In this document: positions 48,233-58,556 of the stretch, piece by piece
Layout: each line of letters opens with the position of its first letter
How positions within the stretch are numbered: the first letter of the stretch is position 1
NCBI RefSeq assembly: GCF_023065955.2
Contig: NW_026622974.1
Span: 25,947,718-26,011,717, forward strand
Length of the DNA: 64,000 bases
DNA from: Ursus arctos
Taxonomy: Eukaryota; Chordata; Mammalia; Carnivora; Ursidae
Direction: 5' to 3'
The notes under the pieces: model-generated
Told to the model about the DNA's origin: nothing
What the model saw: only the letters and a program-made list of their open reading frames with translations
The model's database searches: none
Program-made: the position numbers and the translations under genes

Positions 48233-50039
48233 AATGGTAGAAACACAAGATCTCTGGCTGGATCAGAAAGTAGATCTCTTATTTCCTCACAGAGCATCTT
48301 GTGTCAGTTCCCCACATGAGAGCTCTGGGAGAACCAGGTGGACCTGCACAGTTACCACAGGAGAGGAACACACTGTGAAACTCACAACTTATATAGCATA
48401 TGGGCAGCTAGCATGTCTTCCCATCCTCCTCTCTGGGAAGAGAAAGAGACAGAGTGGGGGCAAAGGGGGCTTGCTCTGGAATGTAAACAAATGATCTCTG
48501 AGGAGGGGAAGGTTTCTACCTCATTACCTTCATCACCCCGGAATGTAAACAAATAGCTCCAGGGAGACAAATTTCTCTCTCTGGAGGGCTCTATATTTAG
48601 GGTTGCTGTTCAATCATCCTTTAATCCAGGCGCCAGTGCTCTTTGCTCAGAAACATTGCAATATTCATGGAACATTTTCTAACAACAATTATGTTGCCCT
48701 CGTTGAATATTACTGGTGTGCGTGACTATCTTTTCAAAACCAGGCAGTTAAGGTTAAATGCTGGGTTTTCAGTGCAACCTAATGCTTTCCTTAACTTCTA
48801 GGATAGCCTGTTTGGTGTCATATATATGCGTGTTCATATTTGAATTACACACCCAGAGTTTATCCGGTTGAATTGCCCCAAAGAATTCTGGGATGAGAAA
48901 TATAGACATTAGCTCTATTTTGGGTTGCAAACTACAGAAATCTAACTAAGCTAGCTTGGGGAGAAAAGGAGAATTTGCTATAAGGCCACTGGATGTCTCA
49001 GAAAACTCAAGGGAAGGAACAGCTGAACTAAGGGATTCTGACTCTGACTCTTTTCCTTGTTCTCTCTGTACCTCTGCCTCATTCTTCTCTCTCATTGCAG
49101 ATGACCTTTCTGTGCATCTCTGTCCATTTGGTTTCATATGTAAAATATAGGGTGTTTTTGTTTCAAAATCCTAACAGAGATCTTAATTGATCATTTACAT
49201 ATCTCCTTGTCTTAGACTGTGGTTGCAAGAAACAGAGACACCATTGAGTTACTCTGAGACACTCATGTAGTAACAAAAGAGACCCACAGGGGGTCTTAAG
49301 GAAGACTTGTGGATTCCCAAATAAGCAGGATTCAACACTGAGTTAGAATCTAGAATTAAGTGAACTTTTGTCCACAAAAGTAAGATTTTGTTGATCTTTG
49401 CCTTTACCATGATTTAGAAATGCACTCTGCTATCGGAACCGCTACTATGCTAGCCAGCAATAGCTACATTACTTCTAGGCAGTGTTCATGAAAAGCATGC
49501 CCTCCCTTGGGCACCCCTGGCCTTCCTCCACATGCTTCTCAGTTTCTGTTTCTGGTAAGAACTTTCAAGTCTCCTTTCAGTGGCATCTTTAGAATTTCTG
49601 TTTAGATGGGACTTAAGGGTAACAATTAGGTTTGAAGAGAGGCTTTAAAATGAAGTTTTCATTATTAAGAAAAGGTCCATTTTAAGAAATTGAAGTTAGA
49701 GTGATAAAGATTATGGAGTAGGGTGAAGCTCTTTCTAACACCAGTTGTCAGAGCTAGAAATGCTCAAATTTCCAAAAGAGAGAATAGAAAGTGACTGTCA
49801 TCTTTGTTGGGGCAGAGCTTTTGCACTGCCCTAAAGTCATGTGCTCTCCTTGGCTTAATCAGGGGTGTCAAGGAAGGCATGGCCATGTGTCATGGTCCAT
49901 AGAAAGAGCTATTTGGACCATATCACCTAAGGCTCATGTATCATCACCACCAGTGTTCCTCTGATTAAAGCAGAGGTAAGCTAACCCGCAAGAGTACCAA
50001 GTCATTGACTTGAGCCCATTGGTTTGGACGGTGGGCAAC
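48233..50039. other. Unassigned DNA, probably including old repeats
   Basis: No gene. 48890-49170 (gttgcaaactacagaaatct, aactaagctagcttggggag, ggagaatttgctataagg) resembles an old mammalian repeat that I cannot name. The reverse and forward frames there (62-64 codons) are shadows of each other. Confidence 0.35.
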
Positions 50040-50185
50040 CTTGAGTAAGTTATTTCCTCTCTTTAAGCTTTAATTTTCTTGCCTTTAAAATGGGGATAAT
50101 GTCCCTAATTGATAACTGTAGTGACAAAATAGTGACAATCAAATAAGACAGTAGAGATAGAATTTTGTGATTGGTAAAGCTGTAT
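50040..50185 (+). mobile_element. MIR SINE, plus strand
   Basis: ttgagtaagttatttcctct, ttttcttgcctttaaaatgg and ggataatgtccctaattgat follow MIR order; the young SINE at 50200 lies next to it. Confidence 0.65.
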
Positions 50186-50199
50186 AAAAGTAAGAAGTT

Positions 50200-50394
50200 G
50201 GGGCACCTGGGTGGCACAGTGGTTAAGCGTCTGCATTCGGCTCAGAGCGTGATCCCAGCATTATGGGATTGAGCCCCACATCAGGCTCCTCCGCTGGGAG
50301 CCTGCTTCTTCCTCTCCCACTCCCCCTATTGTGTTCCCTCTCTCGCTGTCTGTCTCTATCTCTGTCGAATAAATAAATAAAATCTTAAAAAAAA
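50200..50394 (+). mobile_element. Young CAN-SINE, plus strand, 14-bp perfect TSD
   Basis: Head ggggcacctgggtggcacag, CT-rich body and tail ctgtcgaataaataaataaa. The TSD aaaagtaagaagtt occurs at 50186-50199 and 50395-50408. Confidence 0.96.
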
Positions 50395-50426
50395 AAAAGT
50401 AAGAAGTTAATGCCTATAATGCTGTA

Positions 50427-50636
50427 GAAATTTTATTAAAAAGATTTCATTTATTTATTTGACAGAGAGAGAGTGTACAAGTAGGGGGAGCGGCAAGCAC
50501 AGGGAGAGGGAGAAGCAGACTCCCCGCTGAGCAGGGGGCCTGATGTGGGAGACATAGGGCTCAATCCCAGGACCCGAGGAACATGACCTGAACCAAAGGC
50601 AGATGCTTAACTGACTAAGCCACCCAGGCACCCCAG
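50427..50636 (-). mobile_element. CAN-SINE, reverse, TSD taatgctgta
   Basis: Head ccacccaggcacccc at the right, tail aaagatttcatttatttatt at the left. The direct repeat taatgctgta occurs at 50417-50426 and 50637-50646. The body has a small insertion (gggagacatagggctcaatc) relative to other copies. Confidence 0.94.
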
Positions 50637-50714
50637 TAATGCTGTAAAACATTTAAAAGACTTGGGTAATATTAATAATTAAATGGCCGACAATTCCTGA
50701 ATGCTTCTGCTTTA

Positions 50715-50908
50715 AAAGCTTTATGCATATTAATTTAATTAATCATCATAATTACTCTATGGGACATGTATTATTATTGTTCCTATTTTAAGATGACAAA
50801 TCTAATACATACAGAGGTTGAGTAACTTGTTCAAGGTCGTACAGCCAGTAGCTAAAGCTAGGATATAAACCCAGGTGATTTAGCTCCAAAACGAGTACTC
50901 TGTTCTAC
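50715..50908 (-). mobile_element. MIR SINE, reverse; target of the 7-kb L1
   Basis: ttttaagatgacaaatctaa, cagaggttgagtaacttgtt, caaggtcgtacagccagtag and gatataaacccaggtgattt fit the reverse MIR order. The L1 inserted just past its end. Confidence 0.8.
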
Positions 50909-50926
50909 CTAAGTCTGCAATATTGT
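50909..50926. repeat. TSD copy 1 of the 7-kb L1
   Basis: ctaagtctgcaatattgt, identical over 18 bp to 57971-57988. Confidence 0.97.
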
Positions 50927-51242
50927 TTTATTTATTTATTTGTTTGTTTGTTTATTTATTTATCTATTTCATTTTTTATAATTTTTATTTTGTTATATTA
51001 GTCACCATACAGTACATCCCCAGTTTTTGATGAAATGTTCCATGATTCATTATTTGCGTATAACACCCAGTGCACCATGCAATATGTGCCCTCCTTAATA
51101 CCCATCACCGGCTTATTCCAATCCCCCCCCACTGAAGCCCTCAGTTTGTTTCCCAGAGTCCACAGTCTCTCATGGTTCATTCCCCCTTCTGTTTACCCCT
51201 CCTTCATTCTTCCCTTCCTTCTCCTGCCGATCTTCCTATTTC
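50927..51242 (-). other. L1 3' UTR and tail
   Basis: The tail reads as TTTA, TTTG and TTTA tracts at the left (50927-50967). The 3' UTR includes caccatacagtacatcccca and aacacccagtgcaccatgca, shared with the L1 fragments at 54474-54755 and 61781-61884. Confidence 0.9.
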
Positions 51243-52945
51243 TTATGTTCCATAAATGAGTGAAACCGTATGATAATTGTCTTTCTCTGCTTGACTTATT
51301 TCACTTAGCATAATCTCCTCCAGTCCCGTCCATGTTACTGCAAATGTTGTGTAATTGTTCTTTCTGATGGCTGAGTAATATTCCATTGTATATATGGACC
51401 ACATCTTCTTAATCCAGTCATCTGTTGAAGGGCATCTCGGCTCCTTCCATGATTTAGCTATTGTGGACAATGCTGCTATGAACATTGGGGTGCATATGGT
51501 CCTTCTCTTCACTACGTCTGTATCTTTGGGATAAATACCCAGTAGTGCAATGCCTAGATCATAGGGTAGCTCAATTTTTAACTTTTTAAATGACTTCCAC
51601 ACTGTTTTCCAAAGTGGCTGTACCAACTTGCATTCCCACCAACAGTGTAAGAGGGATCCCCTTTCTCCACATCCTCTCCAACATTTGTTGTTTCCTGCCT
51701 TGTCAATTTTTGCCATTCTAACTGGTGTAAGGTGGTATCTCAAGGTGGTTTTGATTTGAATTTCCCTGATGGCTAATAATTTTGAACATTTTTTCATGTG
51801 TCTGTTAGCCATTTGTATGTCTTCATTGGAAAAATGTCTGTTCATATCTTCTGCCCATTTTTTGATTCGATTATTTGTTTCCTGTGTATTGAGTTTGAGA
51901 AGTTCTTTTTAGATCTTGGATACTAGTCTTTTATCTGTAGTGTCATTTGAAAATACCTCATTCCATTCTATGGGCTGCCTCTTAGTTTTTTTGACAGTTT
52001 CCTTGGCTGTGCTTTTTATCTTGATGAAGTCCCACAAGTTCATTTTTTCTTTTGTTCCTCTTGCCTTTGGAGATACGTCATGAAAAAAGTTGCTGTGGCC
52101 GATATCAAAGACGTTGCTGCCTATAATCTCCTCTAGGATTTTGATGGATTCCTGTCTCACATCAAGGTCTTTCATCCATTTGGAGTTTATCGTTGTGTAT
52201 GGTGTGAGAGAGTGGTGAAGTTTCATTCTTTTGCATATAGCGGTCCAGTTTTCCCAGCACCATTTATTGAAGAGACTGTCTTTTTTCCACTGGATGTTTT
52301 TTCCTGCTTTGTCAAAGATTAGTTACCCAAAGAGCCAAGGGTCCATTTCTGGGTTCTCTATTCTATTCCGCTGGTCTATGTATCTGTTTTTGTGCCAGTA
52401 CCATGTTGTCATTGTGATCACAGCTTTGTAGTATAGCTTGAAATCTGGCAACGTGATGCCCCCAGCTTTGTTTTTCCTTTTCAACAGTTCCTTGGAGATT
52501 CGGGGCCAGAATTTTCTGTTTCCATACAAATTTAAGGACTATTTGTTCCAGTGCTTTGAAAAATGTCATTGGTATTTTGATCGGGATGGCATTGAAAGTG
52601 TAGATTACTCTGGGTAGCATGGACATTTTAACTATGTTAATTCTTCCGATCCATGAGCATGGAATATTTTTCCATCTTTTTGTGTCTTCTTCAATGTCTT
52701 TCAAGAGTGATTTGTAGTTTCTAGAATATAGATCCTTTACGTCTCTGGTTAAGTTAATTCGAAGGTAACGTATGATTTTTGGTGCTATTATAAATGGAAT
52801 GGATTCCCTAATTTCTCTTTCTTCAGTCTCATTGTTCGTGTATAGAAATGCAACTGATTTCTGAGCATTGATTTTGTATCCCGCCACATTACCGAATTGC
52901 TGTATAAGTTCTAGTAGTTTGGGGGTGGAGTCTTTTGGGTTTTCT

Positions 52946-53149
52946 TTTTTTTTTTTTTAAAGATTTTTTATTTTTATTTATTTGACAAGAGAGAGACAGC
53001 CAGCAAGAGAGGAAACACAAGCAGGGGAGTGGGAGAGGAAGAAGCAGGATCCCAGCGGAGGAGCCTGATGTGGGGCTCGATCCCAGAATGCCGGAATCAC
53101 GCCCTGAGCCGAAGGCAGACGCTTAACGACTGCTCCACCCAGGCGCCCC
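52946..53149 (-). mobile_element. CAN-SINE nested in L1 ORF2, TSD ttgggttttct
   Basis: Poly-T tail at the left, ccacccaggcgcccc head at the right. The TSD occurs at 52935-52945 and 53150-53160. It is in the same orientation as the host L1 and younger than it. Confidence 0.95.
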
Positions 53150-54461
53150 TTGGGTTTTCTATATAGAGTATCATGTCATCTGCAAAGAGAGACAGTTTCC
53201 CTTCTTCTTTGCCGATTTGGATACCTTTTATCTCTTTTTGTTGTCTGATTGCTGTTCCAAGGACTTCTAGTACTATGTTGAATAATAATGGTGAGAGTGG
53301 GCATCCTTGTCGTGTTCGTGATCTTAAGGGAAAGGCTTTCAGCTTTTCCCCGTTGAGAATGATATTCACTGTAGGCTTTTCATAGATGGTTTTTATGAAA
53401 TTGAGGAATGTAACCTCTATCCCTACACTCTGAAGGGTTTTAATCAGGAAAGGATGCTGTATTTTGTCAAATGCTTTTTCTGCATCAATTGAGAGGATCA
53501 TATGGTTCTTGACTCTTTTCTTGTTGATATGCTCTATAACACTGATCAATTTGCAAATGTTGAGTCACCCTTGCATCCCAGGGATGAATCCCACTTGGTC
53601 TTGATGGATAATCCTTTTAAGGTACTGTTGGATCCTATTAGCTAGGATCTTGTTGAGAATTTTGGTGTCCATATTCATCAGGGATATCGGTCTGTAATTC
53701 TCCTTTTTGATGGGGTCTTTGCCTGGTTTGGGGATCAAGGTAATGCTGGCCTCATAGAATGAGTTTGGTGGTTTTCCTTCTGTTTCTATTTTTTGAAACA
53801 GCTTCAGGAGAATAGGTATTATTTATTCTTTGAATGTTTGGTAGAGTTCCCTGGGGAATCTGTCAGGTCCTGGACTTTTGTTTTTGGGGATATTTTTGAT
53901 CACTGCTTCAATCTCTTCATAATTAATCGGTCTGTATAAAAAATCAATTTCTTCCTGTTTCAGTCTTGGTAGTTTATAGGTTTCCAGGAAGGCATCCATT
54001 TCGTCCAGGTTGTTTTAATTATTGGCATAAAGCTGTTGATAAAAGTTTCTAATGATCCTTCCTGTTTCATTGGTGTTGGTCGTGATCTCTCCCCTCTCAT
54101 TCATAATTTTATTAATTAAAAGAATAAACTTATTCTTTTGAATAAGTCTGGTCAGTGGCTTATCGATCTTATTTATTCTTTCAAAGAACCAGCTTCCAGT
54201 TCTGTTGATCTGCTCTACTGTGCTCCTGGTTTCTAATTCATTGATCTCTGCTCTAATCTTGATCACCTGCCTTCTCGTGCATGGGTTAGGCCTGTTCTTC
54301 TGTTCCAGCTCCAGCTTCGTGAGGTGGAAAATAAAAACTGCATTTTAGATTTTTCTATTCTTTTGAGTGAAGCTTGGATGGCTATATATTTCCCCATTAG
54401 GACTGCATTTGCAGTGTCCCACAGGTTTTGGACTGATGTGTTTTCATTCTCATTGGTCTCC

Positions 54462-54473
<12 letters not shown>

Positions 54474-54497
<24 letters not shown>

Positions 54498-54755
54498 TTA
54501 TTATTTTTTTAATAATGATTTTTTATTATATTATGTTAGTCACCATACAGTACATCCCCGGTTTTCGATGTAAGGCTCGATGATTCATTAGTTGTGTATA
54601 ACACCCAGTGCACCATGCAATATGTGCCCTCCTTACTACCCATCACCGGTCTATCCCATTCCCCCACCCCTCTCCCCTCTGTAGCCCTCAGTTTGTTTCT
54701 CATAGTCCATAGTCTCTCATGTTTCATTCCCCCTTCTGATTACCCCCCCTTTCTT
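54474..54755 (-). mobile_element. 5'-truncated L1 3' end (282 bp) nested in the 7-kb L1
   Basis: TTTA tail at the left, then ttttattatattatgttagt, caccatacagtacatccccg and gttttcgatgtaaggctcga. The TSD tccataaattattta occurs at 54459-54473 and 54756-54770. It is a separate, younger L1 insertion that shares the 3' UTR family with its host. Confidence 0.94.
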
Positions 54756-55630
54756 TCCATAAATTATTTAAACTGATTTTTAATTTCCTGGTTTACCCAA
54801 TCATTCTTGAGCAGGATGATTCTTAGTTTCCAAGTGTTTGAGTTTCTTCCAAATTTTTCCTTGTCATTGAGGTCCAGTTTCAAAGCATTGTGGTCTGAGA
54901 ATATGCAGGGAATAATCTCAGACTTTTGTTATCAGTCGAGACTTGTTTTGTGACCCAGTATATGGTCTATTCTGGAGAAAGTTCCATGTGCATTCGAAAA
55001 GAATGAGTATTCTGTTGTTCTGGGGTGTAGTGTTCTATATATATATCTATGAGGTCTATCTGGTCCAGTATGTCATTCAAAGCTCTTGTTTCTTTGTTGA
55101 TTTTCTGCTTAGGTGATCTGTCTATTGCTGAGAGTGGAGTGTTGGGGTCCCCTACTATTAACATATTATTATCTGTATGTCTCTTTATTCTGGTTAAGAG
55201 TTGGCTTGTGTATCTAGCTGCTCCCCTGTTGGGGGCATAGATATTTATAATTGTCATATCCACTTGTTGGGTACATCCTTTAAGAATAATATAGTGTCCT
55301 TCTGTATCTCTAACAACAGTCTTTAGTTTAAAATCTAATCTGTCTGATATGAGAATTGCTACCCCAGCTTTCTTTTGAGGTCCATTGGCATGAAAAATGG
55401 TTTTCCATCCCTTCACTTTCAGTCTGGATATATCTTTAGGTTCAAAATGAGTCTCTTGCAGACAGCAAATGGATGGGTCGTGTCTTTTTATCCAATCTGC
55501 AACCCTGTGGCATTATGGGAGCATTTAGGCCATTCATATTGAGAGTGATTATTGAGAGATATGATTTTAATGATGTCATGTTGCCTGTGAAGAATTTCTG
55601 TTCTGTATCACTCTTGGGATCTTTTTACTT

Positions 55631-56518
55631 TTATAGAAACTCCCCCCTTAATATTTCTTGTAGGGCTGGCTTGGTGGTCACATATTCTTTCAGTTTCTGC
55701 TGGTCTTGAAAGGTCTTTGTCTCTCCATCAATTCTGAATGACAGCCTTGCTGGATAAAGGATCCTTGGCTGCATGTTCTTCTCAGATAGAGCTTTGAAAA
55801 TACCCTGCCAACCCTTCCTAGCCTGCCAGGTCTCTGTAGACAGGTCTGACATTATTCTGATGTTTTTCCCTCTGTACGTAAGGATTTTCTTCCTCCTGGC
55901 CGCTTTCAATACTGTATCCTTGGATCTAATATTTGCGAAATGCACTATGACATGACATGGTGTAGGTCTGTTCTCATTGACTTTGGGAGGGGTCCTCTCT
56001 GCCTCTTGGACACAAATGCTTTTTTCCTTTGCCAGATTAGGGAAGTTCTCAGATACAATTTGTTCAAATATCTCTTCTAGACCTCTTTCTCCACCCCCTC
56101 GGGGATGCTGATGATTCTGACATTGGAATGTTTCATTGAGTCAGTAATCTCCCATAATCTACATTCTTGAGATTGGATTTTTTTGAGCCATGTTTCTGTT
56201 TTAACTTTCTCTTCTACCATCCCATCCTCCAGTTCACTAATTCGTTCTTCTGCCTCATTTACCCTGGCAGTCAGAGCGTCTAGTTTAGACTGCATTTGAT
56301 TCATAGCATTTTTAATTTCTGCCAGATTCACTCTCATTTCCACTCTTAGAGATTCTATATTCTCGTTAATGTTTTCATTAATATTTTTTTCAAGCCTACA
56401 CATAATCTTGACCATTGTTACTCTGAACTCCATTTCTGACAATTTGGTTATTTCCATATCCCTCAGTTCTGTGGCAGAGGCTTTTCTTTGCTGGGGGGGA
56501 ATTTCTCCTCCTTGTCAT
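55631..56518 (-). pseudogene. L1 ORF1 pseudogene
   Basis: ORF1p is the L1 RNA-binding chaperone that forms trimers through a coiled coil. The start is at 56518 (MTRRRNSP). A run of C/G at about 56493-56499 then shifts the frame. The frame at 56077-56457 carries the coiled-coil region (QMQSKLDALTARVNEAEERI, SELEDGMVEEKVKTETWLKK). The frame at 55631-55945 carries the C-terminal domain (MHFANIRSKDTVLKAARRKK, ITYRG-like ILTYRGKNIRI, then LSFRIDGETKTF) and ends YVTTKPALQEILRGEFL. The total span of 888 bp, about 295 codons, is near the expected length, but at least two frameshifts break it. Confidence 0.9.
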
Positions 56519-57035
56519 TCTGATGAGGAGAGTTTGCGGGGATGCCCAGAGCCCAAATTATTAACCAGGACCCAGGCAGTGTGCACTTGTTTTATAGGGA
56601 CCTTAGGGATGTGGGCTTCTTGATTTTTCAGCCTGCCTTCTGGGGGAGGGGCCTGCTGCGCTGATACTCAGGCAACCCTGTTTGGGTAGAGTCACCTTGT
56701 CCCCTGGAAGGGGGGACGGGGATGGGCACAATGTGAGCTGGTATTTCCGGGCTTTAGTTCTCTGACGGCTTTCCCTGGCGGTTTTCTGTGACTCTTCTGA
56801 GAGTCAGAGCAGCAGTGGCCGTATCCTAGCCTCTGTCTCAGAATAGAGAGGTCACAGTCTGCTCTTCACTGAGCTTTCTTTGCCACTTTAACTCTGTTTC
56901 TATCGGTGCTGCTAAAAACCCTGCAGCGTCCCAGTTTGTGCCCCCCACAGCCGCTCTCCCAGCCCTCACTTCCAGGGCCAGCACGTCTCTGTCCTTGGTG
57001 CTTCTAACGCTGCCAGCCGCCCCCGGTTTCCGGGC

Positions 57036-57222
57036 GTGCTCCCGAGCTCTCAGTTTCAGTCTAGTTCGAGTGTGCGCTCCAGAGCGCCGGTTTTCAGTTT
57101 GGACGCGCATGCGCTCCTGAGCTTCCGGTTTTAGTCTGGTTCCAGTGAGCGCTCTGGAGCTCCGATTTTCAGTCCAGTCGCACGCGTGTTCCCAGACTCA
57201 CGGTCTCAGTCTGCTCTCTCGT
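57036..57222. repeat. Five tandem units of about 37 bp in the L1 5' UTR
   Basis: Unit starts at about 57036, 57074, 57111, 57149 and 57186. Each begins G(T/C)G(C/T)TCC or similar, followed by GAGC and then TTTCAGT or TTTAGTCT. The units are diverged from one another but keep their spacing. Confidence 0.75.
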
Positions 57223-57440
57223 GGGTGCCCTTCCGCGCGAGTCCGGCACACTCCCCAGCGCAAGTGGCTACTGCTTCCCGGCGCCAGAGCTCGTTGGCTC
57301 CCTCCCCCTTCCGTTTATCATCTGATATCTGTGCGGGGATTCACGGCTGCCTGTTTCGTACCTCAATATTCAGCGCTGGAAATGTTCGTTTGTAGAGATC
57401 CAGATGTGTCTTCCTGCATCTCAGGCTGATTCCTTGGGTT

Positions 57441-57516
57441 TTCAGGATGGTCTGGTAGATATCCAGCTCAACTCGGGACCAGCTGAGAAAGGGTCTCCTA
57501 CTCCTCCGCCATCTTT
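57441..57516 (-). repeat. Inner copy of the duplicated L1 5'-end block
   Basis: ttcaggatggtctggtagat through ctcctactcctccgccatct matches 57602-57679 (ttcagaatggtttggtagct through ctcctgctcctccgccatct). The period is about 161 bp. Confidence 0.8.
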
Positions 57517-57601
57517 TCTCCTCCTTGCAGAAAGTGGTCACTTTTCTGTTCATAGTGTTTCTGCTACTCTTTTCTTCATTCTCCAGTTGCGTTCATAGGT
57601 A

Positions 57602-57679
57602 TTCAGAATGGTTTGGTAGCTCTCTAGCTGAATTCCTGGGACCAAAAGAACTTTAGGTCTCCTGCTCCTCCGCCATCTT
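57602..57679 (-). repeat. Outer copy of the duplicated L1 5'-end block
   Basis: Partner of 57441-57516. Followed by ggaacctc, so the L1 proper starts GAGGTTCCAAGATGGCGGAG on the minus strand at 57687. Confidence 0.8.
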
Positions 57680-57687
57680 GGAACCTC

Positions 57688-57970
57688 TCTGAACTCCCTC
57701 CTTTTAGGTTTTTATGGACACTTCATGTTGTAGGCATGATTGATGCAATCACCGGCCACTTGAGCTCAATCTCCTGGCCCCTTCTGGTCCAGAGTTCAGC
57801 TGCTGCGGACGCACCAGGTACTGGAGCTGGGCCGAGACCCACAAGCAAGGACACATCCGGCGGGAGGACAACGTCGTCGTGGCAGCAGGGCATGCACTTG
57901 GTGTTTACGGAGAAGAGGCCACTGAGCGCCACAGACGTGGGTTGCACCACAAGAAGCTGCACAGGTGGAG
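57688..57970 (-). other. Non-L1 DNA inside the L1 insertion: candidate 5' transduction
   Basis: These 283 bp lie between the L1's normal 5' start and the right TSD, so they arrived with the L1. The part nearest the L1 (57688 to about 57795) is, on the minus strand, homologous to the old repeat at about 14120-14243 (tgattgcatcaatcatgcct, atgaagtgtccataaaaacc, ggagggagttcagagagg). The outer part (about 57796-57970) is GC-rich, CpG-containing and open in two frames over its whole length. It looks like exon or promoter sequence, but I do not recognise the gene. Confidence 0.7.
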
Positions 57971-57988
57971 CTAAGTCTGCAATATTGT
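57971..57988. repeat. TSD copy 2 of the 7-kb L1
   Basis: ctaagtctgcaatattgt, identical to 50909-50926. Confidence 0.97.
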
Positions 57989-58540
57989 GATAAAATTCCA
58001 TGATCTATTAATAGACAATATAAAAAGTATAAATTCATCCATTGGGTACAGAAATCAGCTTTCTGTACTGTCCCAAAGAGCTAATAATAACCTTAAAAAC
58101 TTAATGAGTTCTTATATGAGAAAAGCCTCCACTTTACACACATCTGATATTGGCCAAAGTTTTGCCACTTGTTGGTTTAAAAGATTGCCTTCATTTGTTT
58201 TACTCGTGTTTCCACACTTTGGTTAGAGAGTTTCTTTATTCTTTTAGAAGTACCCATAACTATTAGTCAACTCTTTGACCAAAAAATTAAATCCCTTGAT
58301 CTTTTGTAAAGAAAATAGCTCTATAATTGTCATCTCTCTTTGTTAAGAAATTCAGTTCCTTTCAAACATATGCCAAAGCAAACATTGGTTTTTCTGAATC
58401 CCACAATTTTCTAATTTCCTAGTTAATACTTTGATGTGTACATACAGATTTTCTGAAAATAATCGAAAACTTCTATTGCTCAAAACTGTTCCTATTTTAA
58501 TTATGTAGCTTTTTATAAAGAAAAGTTTGACAGGTAGTTC
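57989..58540. other. AT-rich DNA without a gene
   Basis: Nothing recognised; the 79-codon frame at 57987-58226 starts at the TSD and has no domain. Confidence 0.45.
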
Positions 58541-58556
58541 TTATTTTGTTCTTTTT

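Larger units (their letters stand above)
51243..55579 (-). pseudogene. L1 ORF2 pseudogene (endonuclease-RT)
   Basis: ORF2p nicks target DNA and reverse-transcribes L1, SINE and other RNAs at the break. The start is taken at 55579 (MTSLKSYLSIITLNMNGLNA). The endonuclease part (54967-55416) has NIYAPN and a GDPN where the family has GDFN. The RT part (53097-53549) has [38 protein letters not shown] and the catalytic box FADDMILY (about 53164-53187). The C-terminal part (51243-51845) has a Cys-rich stretch, [18 protein letters not shown], and ends VSLIYGT. The coding sequence is broken into at least seven frames. A SINE cuts it just after FADD, and an L1 fragment cuts it between the endonuclease and RT domains. 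Confidence 0.93.
56519..57687 (-). promoter_or_regulatory. L1 5' UTR / internal promoter, CpG-rich
   Basis: The stretch around 56930-57350 is dense in CpG, unlike anything else in the window. It contains five units of about 37 bp (57036-57222) and, at its 5' end, two copies of a block of about 77 bp (57441-57516 and 57602-57679). Both blocks contain CTCCGCCATCTT, the reverse of AAGATGGCGGAG, the YY1-type box of L1 promoters. In life it would drive transcription leftwards into ORF1. Confidence 0.85.
50927..57970 (-). mobile_element. Near-complete carnivore L1, reverse, with extra 5' DNA
   Basis: Between 18-bp perfect TSDs lie, in L1 order: a candidate 5' transduced segment (57688-57970), the 5' UTR (56519-57687), ORF1 (55631-56518), ORF2 (51243-55579), the 3' UTR and a tail of TTTA/TTTG units. 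Two later insertions sit inside it: a CAN-SINE at 52946-53149 and a 282-bp L1 3' end at 54474-54755. Without these and their TSDs, ORF2 is close to the family's usual 1,275 codons. Frameshifts and stops show that the element is dead. Confidence 0.95.

Noticed and set aside
51243..51845. 200-codon reverse frame, the longest in the window
   Set aside because: It is the C-terminal part of L1 ORF2 (Cys-rich [18 protein letters not shown], ending in VSLIYGT), continuous with other ORF2 pieces, not a host gene.
56930..57350. CpG-rich block that could be a host CpG-island promoter
   Set aside because: It lies inside TSD-bounded L1 sequence, directly upstream of ORF1, and is the L1 5' UTR.
57736..58001. 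Overlapping frames of 80-92 codons on both strands
   Set aside because: They come from one GC-rich segment that is probably transduced DNA. No frame could be matched to a known protein, and some run through the TSD into unrelated sequence. Kept as a finding, not as a gene.
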